Source: Toxonevra muliebris (taxonomy: Eukaryota > Arthropoda > Insecta > Diptera > Pallopteridae). From it: 64,000 nucleotides of DNA. The DNA is taken from the NCBI GenBank assembly GCA_963691655.1, contig OY829328.1:84510400-84574399 (forward strand), given 5' to 3'. The translations under genes and the position numbers were made by a program. The notes beneath the pieces were generated by a model. That model made no database searches, was not told the origin of the DNA, and was given only the letters and a program-made list of their open reading frames with translations. Positions 59,505-64,000 of this stretch are shown here, piece by piece (the stretch's first letter is position 1; each line of letters opens with the position of its first letter).

Positions 59505-61615
59505 TACTCTGAGTTCTGGCCTAAATTTAATCTCAGTTTTGATCCAAATTTGGACTACATTTTAGTCTGGTTTTTAGTTTGAAATTTAAGTCTGATTTTT
59601 AGACTGAATTAAGTGCGAATTGTGGTCTGATTTTGGTTTAAATTTTGAGCAGAAATTTAGTTGAAATTATAGTCTGAGTTTAACAAGAATTTTGTTTTGA
59701 CTTATGGCCTGGATTTGGTCTAAACTATAGTCTGACTTTTATTCTGACTTTCAATCTAAATTTTCGTAAACAATTTAATTTGAATTCGTGTGAATTTTAG
59801 TCAGAGTTTGGTATAAATTTTGATCTAATTTTCGGTCTGAATTTGGTCTAAATTTTAATCTGACTTTTATTCTGTATTTCAATCTAAATTTCTGTAGGAA
59901 TTTGGTGTGAATTTTCGCCTGAGTTTCGGTCTAAATTTAGTCCCAATTCTCATATGAATATAGTCGGTAATACGGTCTGAGTTTTAGTCTGAATTTTGGT
60001 CTCAGTTTTGGTCTGATTTTATGGTAAATCTGGTGTTTTGCCTGATTTTTGGTCCAAATTCTATTCTGAATTTGGTTCTGAATTTTTATCTGAATTCTGA
60101 TAAGATTTTTGGTTTTATTTTTGGTCTGCATTTAATCTCAGTTTTTTTCCGAACCTGGTCTAAGTTTTGGTCTGATTTTTAGGCTGAAGTTTAATATAAA
60201 TTTTAATCTGAGTTTGATGTGAATATGTTTTAAATTTATATATTTAATTTGAATTTAAGTCAGAGTTTGGTATGAATTTTGATCTGATTTTTAGTCTGAA
60301 ATGGGTCTAAATTTTGATCTGAGTTTTATTCTGAATTTCGATCTGAATTTCCGTAGGAAGTATAGTCTTAATTTGATGTTAATTTCGGTCTGAGTTTTCG
60401 TCTCAATATTTAGCTGTAATGTGGTCTGAATTTTAGTTCGAATTTCGATTTCAGTTTTGGTCCGTATTTAGCTTAAATTTTATTCTGATTTTTAGTCTGA
60501 GGTTTGATATTAATTTTGCTCTGAAGTTGGTGTAATTTTGGTCTAAACTTTGGTCTGGCTTCCATTTTCAATTTCGATCTGAATTTTTGTAAGAAGTTTA
60601 GTCTGAATTTGTTGTGAATTTTGGTCTGTATTGTAGTCTGAATTTTAGTTTGAATTTCGGTCTTTGTTTTGTTCAGAATTTTGATCTGATTTTATGGTAA
60701 GAACTTTGTTCTAAATTTGGTCTAAATTTTAATATGAATTTCGGTCTGAATTTGGAATTGTTTTTGGTCTGATTTATGGTCTGAATTCTGTTCTAAATTT
60801 TCTAAATTTGATTCCAAATTCGGTTCTGAATTTTGATATGATCTTTAGTTTAGTTTTTGGTTTGAAATTATTCTAAGTTATTTTTCCATATGAATCTGAA
60901 ACTGGTCTGAGTTTTGGCATGAGTATTGGTCTGATTTTAGACCTCATTTTTTGACCTAATTTTGATCTAATTTTTTATCAGAATTTTGGTCTGTTGCTTT
61001 CTCTGAGTTTGAGCCCGAATTTTGGACTGATTTTTGGTCTGGTTTTTGGTTTAATTTTAAGTCTAGTTTTTGGTTTAAATTTCGTTGTAAGTTTGAATCT
61101 TACTTTTGATCTAATTTTAATCTGAGTCTCAATCTATATTTAGATCTGATTTTGGTCTAAGTCTGATCTACATTTTTGCATGAGTTGATGTTTGATTTTG
61201 ATATGAGGTGAGATTTTCGATCAGATTTTTGGTCTGAATCTTGATCTGATTTTTGGTTTAATTTCGGTCCAAGTCTAGGTCAAATTCTTTATCTGATTTT
61301 AGTTTGATTCGTGGTGTGATGTTAAGTCAGATCTTTTAACTGAAATTTGCCTGAGTTTTTGTTTGATTTTTTATTTGAATTTTTATCTGAGTGGTGATCT
61401 GATTTTGCATCTGATTTTAATCTGAATCTTGATTCAATTTTTTATCTGATTTTGGTCTTATATTTGGCAAGAATTTTTGTTTGATTTTTAACCTGAATTT
61501 TAGGTTGAATTTTGGCCTGATTTTAGTCTGAGTCTTGGTCAAATTTCTGGTATGAAATTTAGCTTAAAGTTTGGTCTTTGTTTTTATCTGAATTTTGGTC
61601 TGAACTTTGGCCACT
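59505..61615 (+). repeat. 2.1-kb minisatellite, TTTTGGTCTGAA-type units
   Basis: About 2.1 kb is built from degenerate units of roughly 12-15 bases around GGTCTGAATTT / GATCTGATTTT / GGTCTAAATTT. The units are too diverged for a clean period by eye. The TCTGA core is shared with the minisatellite at 52411-53411, though the flanking bases differ (T-rich here, ACTGA-rich there). No open frame of note; the minus-strand frame at 59937-60131 is Gln/Lys/Asn-rich repeat translation. Confidence 0.88.
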
Positions 61616-62261
61616 GGCTATAGCCGTTGCCTACGTGAACTACTCTTTAAAATAAAATGAAATAAAAATAATTTTGGCAGAAAATTTTAGAGAAATCCTG
61701 GCTCCCAGTTTCAATTTAAACATTCCATAAACGAAATTATATGCATCTACTATTTCAACTACATATTAAATTCGTTTAAAAAAGAAAATAAAAAATCTTG
61801 CTATCAATTGCTGCTGGCTGCACTTGTGCGAAATTTTTCTACCAGAGTTTCTAGATATGCAAACTGCTTGTCAGACCAAGAGCTTAACTCTTTCGCACAA
61901 CTAAAATAACATTTTTAAGCAGCTTAAAAAAGAAAGTATTTCGTGTTCCTACGACACCAGCAGCAGCAGCAGTAGCAGCAGCAGGAACACCCAACAACTC
62001 ACGCTTCCCAACCGTGTACATAGCGTAAAAAGGTGTAGATGCAGATGACAAAACATTTAGACCAGGAATATGCACGCACACATACTTACTATCGTACAAA
62101 ATTATGGCAGCAGCTGTGAAATTGACGAAGAGTAACCAAATAAAGAAGCTAAAAAAAAAACCGAAGCGTTGAAAGTTAAGAGAAAAGTAGCAATGCCGCA
62201 TGTGAACTTAATACAACTTGGTTGCTTGGCTGATGAGTCGGTTGGTTGTAATGTTACAACC
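61616..62261. other. No gene seen; AGC triplet tract
   Basis: CAGCAGCAGCAGTAGCAGCA lies near 61961-61984. Frames over it are poly-Ala translations. Confidence 0.4.
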
Positions 62262-62715
62262 ACGGTTGCCACTTTGGTCCTTTTGGACCAAAAGTGGTCC
62301 TTTTATTTTCGTTTGGTCCGCTGGTCCTTTTTTTTCTGAATTGGTCCTTTTTCAAAAATATTAAGTAATTAACTTTCATATGTAATGTATGAGTCACTCT
62401 GTGACTAAAAAATGTAATGTTAAAAAAATCAGTGTAAGAAAGTTGTAGTAATGAAATGTTATATTAAGCAAACTAGTGTCTTTATTCAATGCAGTAAAAT
62501 TATTTGGAATTTTTCAGAACACACTTGATGAGAATTTTTTTAAAAATCACTTTTTTGACCCAAATTTTGTTTATTTGAATTAGGGAGAGCAGGCCCTTCC
62601 CGAAAAACGGATTTTTGGCATTAAAATGTATTTAATAAATAGTAAAATAACAAATAAAAGAAACTAAATGGATACATGACGCACTAAATTCGGTGGCCAT
62701 TTTGGTCCTTTTTCG
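62262..62715. repeat. Reiterated TGGTCCTTTT motifs
   Basis: GGTTGCCACTTTGGTCCTTT at 62266 is followed by further TGGTCCTTTT copies at 62311, 62330 and 62341, and a related GGTGGCCATTTTGGTCC at 62691. The TTTGGTCC/GGACCAAA pair near 62273-62292 forms a short palindrome. This could be an edge region of an unknown transposon. Confidence 0.5.
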
Positions 62716-62990
62716 CGCGAATTTTTTACTTTTTTTAAGTATGATTTGAATACAAATACCTTGACCTTTTAATTTGGGCGACACAAGTGCAATTTATGCA
62801 TGATGTATTCATTTTTAGTCATATCTTTTTTTTAGTTATTTGTACTATTTTTTGAAAAAATTTTAGCGACAAGAACCCGAACCGGGAAAGGGCGGCACGC
62901 CCCAATTCATATTAACAAAATTTGAGTCAAAAATTTATTTTTAATCCCAATCAGAAGTGTAATCTGAACATTTACCAATAATTTGAAAAC
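62500..62990. repeat. Long imperfect inverted repeat
   Basis: The left arm (about 62538-62612) contains TTTTTTGACCCAAATTTTGT, TTGAATTAGGG and GGCCCTTCCCG. The right arm (about 62866-62947) contains their complements: CGGGAAAGGGC, CCCCAATTCA, then ACAAAATTTGAGTCAAAAA. Weaker similarity extends outwards (TTCAGAACACACTT versus the inverse of a 62960-62980 segment). The loop is about 250 bases and contains a TGGTCCTTTTT motif. The structure suggests a fold-back or MITE element. Confidence 0.62.
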
Positions 62991-63006
62991 AATAAAATAA
63001 CTTTTT

Positions 63007-63575
63007 TTCAATACGCCTGCCTAATTGAATCTGCCTTGCTGGCAATGGCTTCATCAGTAAGTCTGCCATCATGTTTTCGGTCGGACAGTAAGTGCAACTT
63101 TTTATCTACTTAGTCCTTTTGAAAGCAAACTCGCGCGTTTTTGTGCTTTTATTGGCCAGAAACCTGAAAACTTCTCTCCTTCAATCGGTCTCAAGCAACT
63201 TTGTCTTCGTACAACTTTGGTGTGCTCATTTGTTGATTAAATCCACTCAAAATTCGCCGAAGTCACACCAAGCCTTTGCATGCTTCTGATAAAGATGTAA
63301 ACACAGACCCGGTCGATGTCTACTTTGGTTTCGATACTACTGAGTAGTAAAGATTTAGCAACGCCATTCTGTTGAGGAGTATATGGCACTGTTTTTTGGT
63401 TTTGAATACCGTTTTTTTCTAAATTTTTTCTTTGATATCTGATTTCAAAAATGACTTTACATTTGTATTCATCTATAAAAGAATATACTTTCTGCCTTGT
63501 TATTTTTTGATTTGTCGATATACTTGATTTATTTCCAGTCCCAAAAATGTTCTTTGTATCTGAATTGCTAACCAT
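63007..63575 (-). pseudogene. Copia-like (Ty1/copia) pol remnant
   Basis: On the minus strand near 63383 the frame reads NGIQNQKTVPYTPQQNGVA, the highly conserved end of the Copia integrase core. The upstream part is shortened, and the DNGGEY block with a catalytic Asp is missing. At 63090-63013 a second piece reads YCPTENMMADLLMKPLPARQ, the C-terminal end of the Copia RNase H. The RT domain that should lie between is deleted; about 270 bases of unreadable sequence separate the pieces. No LTR was identified. Two correctly ordered Copia motifs on one strand make this more than chance. Confidence 0.68.
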
Positions 63576-63607
63576 TTTTTTTGTTGTTGTTTTTGATATT
63601 GTTTAAT

Positions 63608-64000
63608 GTGATATATGTTTTTACTATATAACAATCTCTTAAAATATTATAAATAGTTTTTACATTTTATACACTTTTTAATACATATATGCTATATGAA
63701 CTTGTAAGCACTTCTTTTTTTGTTTTTTCTGCTAATATATAATGTGATAATATACTTATGTTTGTACTATATAATAATCACTTAAAATATTATGTATAAG
63801 TAATTTTTATATACCTTTCATTACATATGTGCTATATGAATTTCTGAGCACTTTTTTTTTGTTTTTTTGTTTTAGTTTGATGTGATATATGAATGTATTC
63901 TCTAGCAATCGCTAAAAAAATATTATAAAATTGTTATACACATTTTATAATTTGCTATATTTACTTGTTAAATAAACAAAATAATTTTAAAAAAATTTGG
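63608..64000 (+). repeat. Tandem repeat of about 137 bp, running to window end
   Basis: Units start with GTGATA at 63608, 63744 and 63882. Each contains TATATAACAATC or an equivalent, then TTAAAATATTAT, TTTTTATA, CATATRTGCTATATGAA and AGCACTTCTTTTTTTG-type text. The last unit is cut near the window end. A partial unit may precede at about 63560. It borders the Copia remnant and could belong to its untranslated part. Confidence 0.75.

Noticed and set aside
1..64000. CRISPR array or prokaryotic operon
   Set aside because: No array of near-identical repeats with unique spacers, no ribosome binding sites ahead of long frames; the content is eukaryotic transposons.

Overview
The window looks like repeat-dominated, AT-rich dipteran DNA, most likely from a tephritid-type fruit fly. 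The grounds are the mix of element families (LINEs with RNase H, an R1-like LINE, RTE-like LINEs, mariner-like DNA transposons with a DGATCHT/PLDFFLWG signature, tRNA-derived SINEs) plus abundant CA/GT, CAA/CAG and TTAGG-type simple repeats. The species cannot be fixed from the sequence. I found no convincing host protein-coding exon, rRNA gene, functional tRNA gene, operon or CRISPR array. Almost every open frame over 60 codons is either low-complexity translation or a piece of a dead transposable element. The window reads as intergenic or large-intron DNA.

Layout. 0-4.7 kb: a fold-back repeat, then strongly strand-asymmetric A-rich and T-rich DNA. 4.76-6.36 kb: a TTAA-flanked, piggyBac-type non-autonomous element carrying an internally deleted mariner. 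6.4-9.2 kb: a decayed LINE (family B) followed by a 5'-truncated LINE (family A). 11.6-12.3 kb: a LINE 3' end running into a 113-bp pentanucleotide array. 14.8-15.4 kb: a 266-bp direct duplication. 16.46-16.95 kb: a short inverted-repeat element with 14-bp flanking repeats. 19.9-23.3 kb: a hAT-like end, a mariner C-terminus, and a Helitron-like repeat split by the best-preserved LINE of the window. 25.2-25.8 kb: a LINE scrap and a SINE. 29.3-30.5 kb: a second, inverted Helitron-like repeat that preserves the empty LINE insertion site. 31.7-33.2 kb: a degenerate tandem repeat array. 35.0-35.7 kb: a second TTAA element in opposite orientation, abutting an RTE-like LINE. 40.1-41.1 kb: an R1-like LINE between TTAGG-type tracts. 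41.3 kb: a SINE. 43.8-46.5 kb: a long dead RTE-like LINE containing a SINE. 49.2-50.1 kb: two LINE scraps, one with clear target duplications. 52.4-53.4 and 59.5-61.6 kb: two TCTGA-type minisatellites. 55.7-57.4 kb: family A LINE interrupted by family B with a clean duplicated target. 62.3-64 kb: inverted and direct repeats, a Copia-like remnant and a 137-bp tandem repeat reaching the window end.

The useful content is historical. Several insertions can be ordered because target duplications and empty paralogous sites lie in the same window. I do not see a coherent undescribed biological system. The most unusual structures are the two TTAA elements with reiterated GGTCACCGGTGACC-like palindromes, the 1.5-kb degenerate array at 32 kb, the two TCTGA minisatellites, and LINE 3' tails made of different short repeat units.
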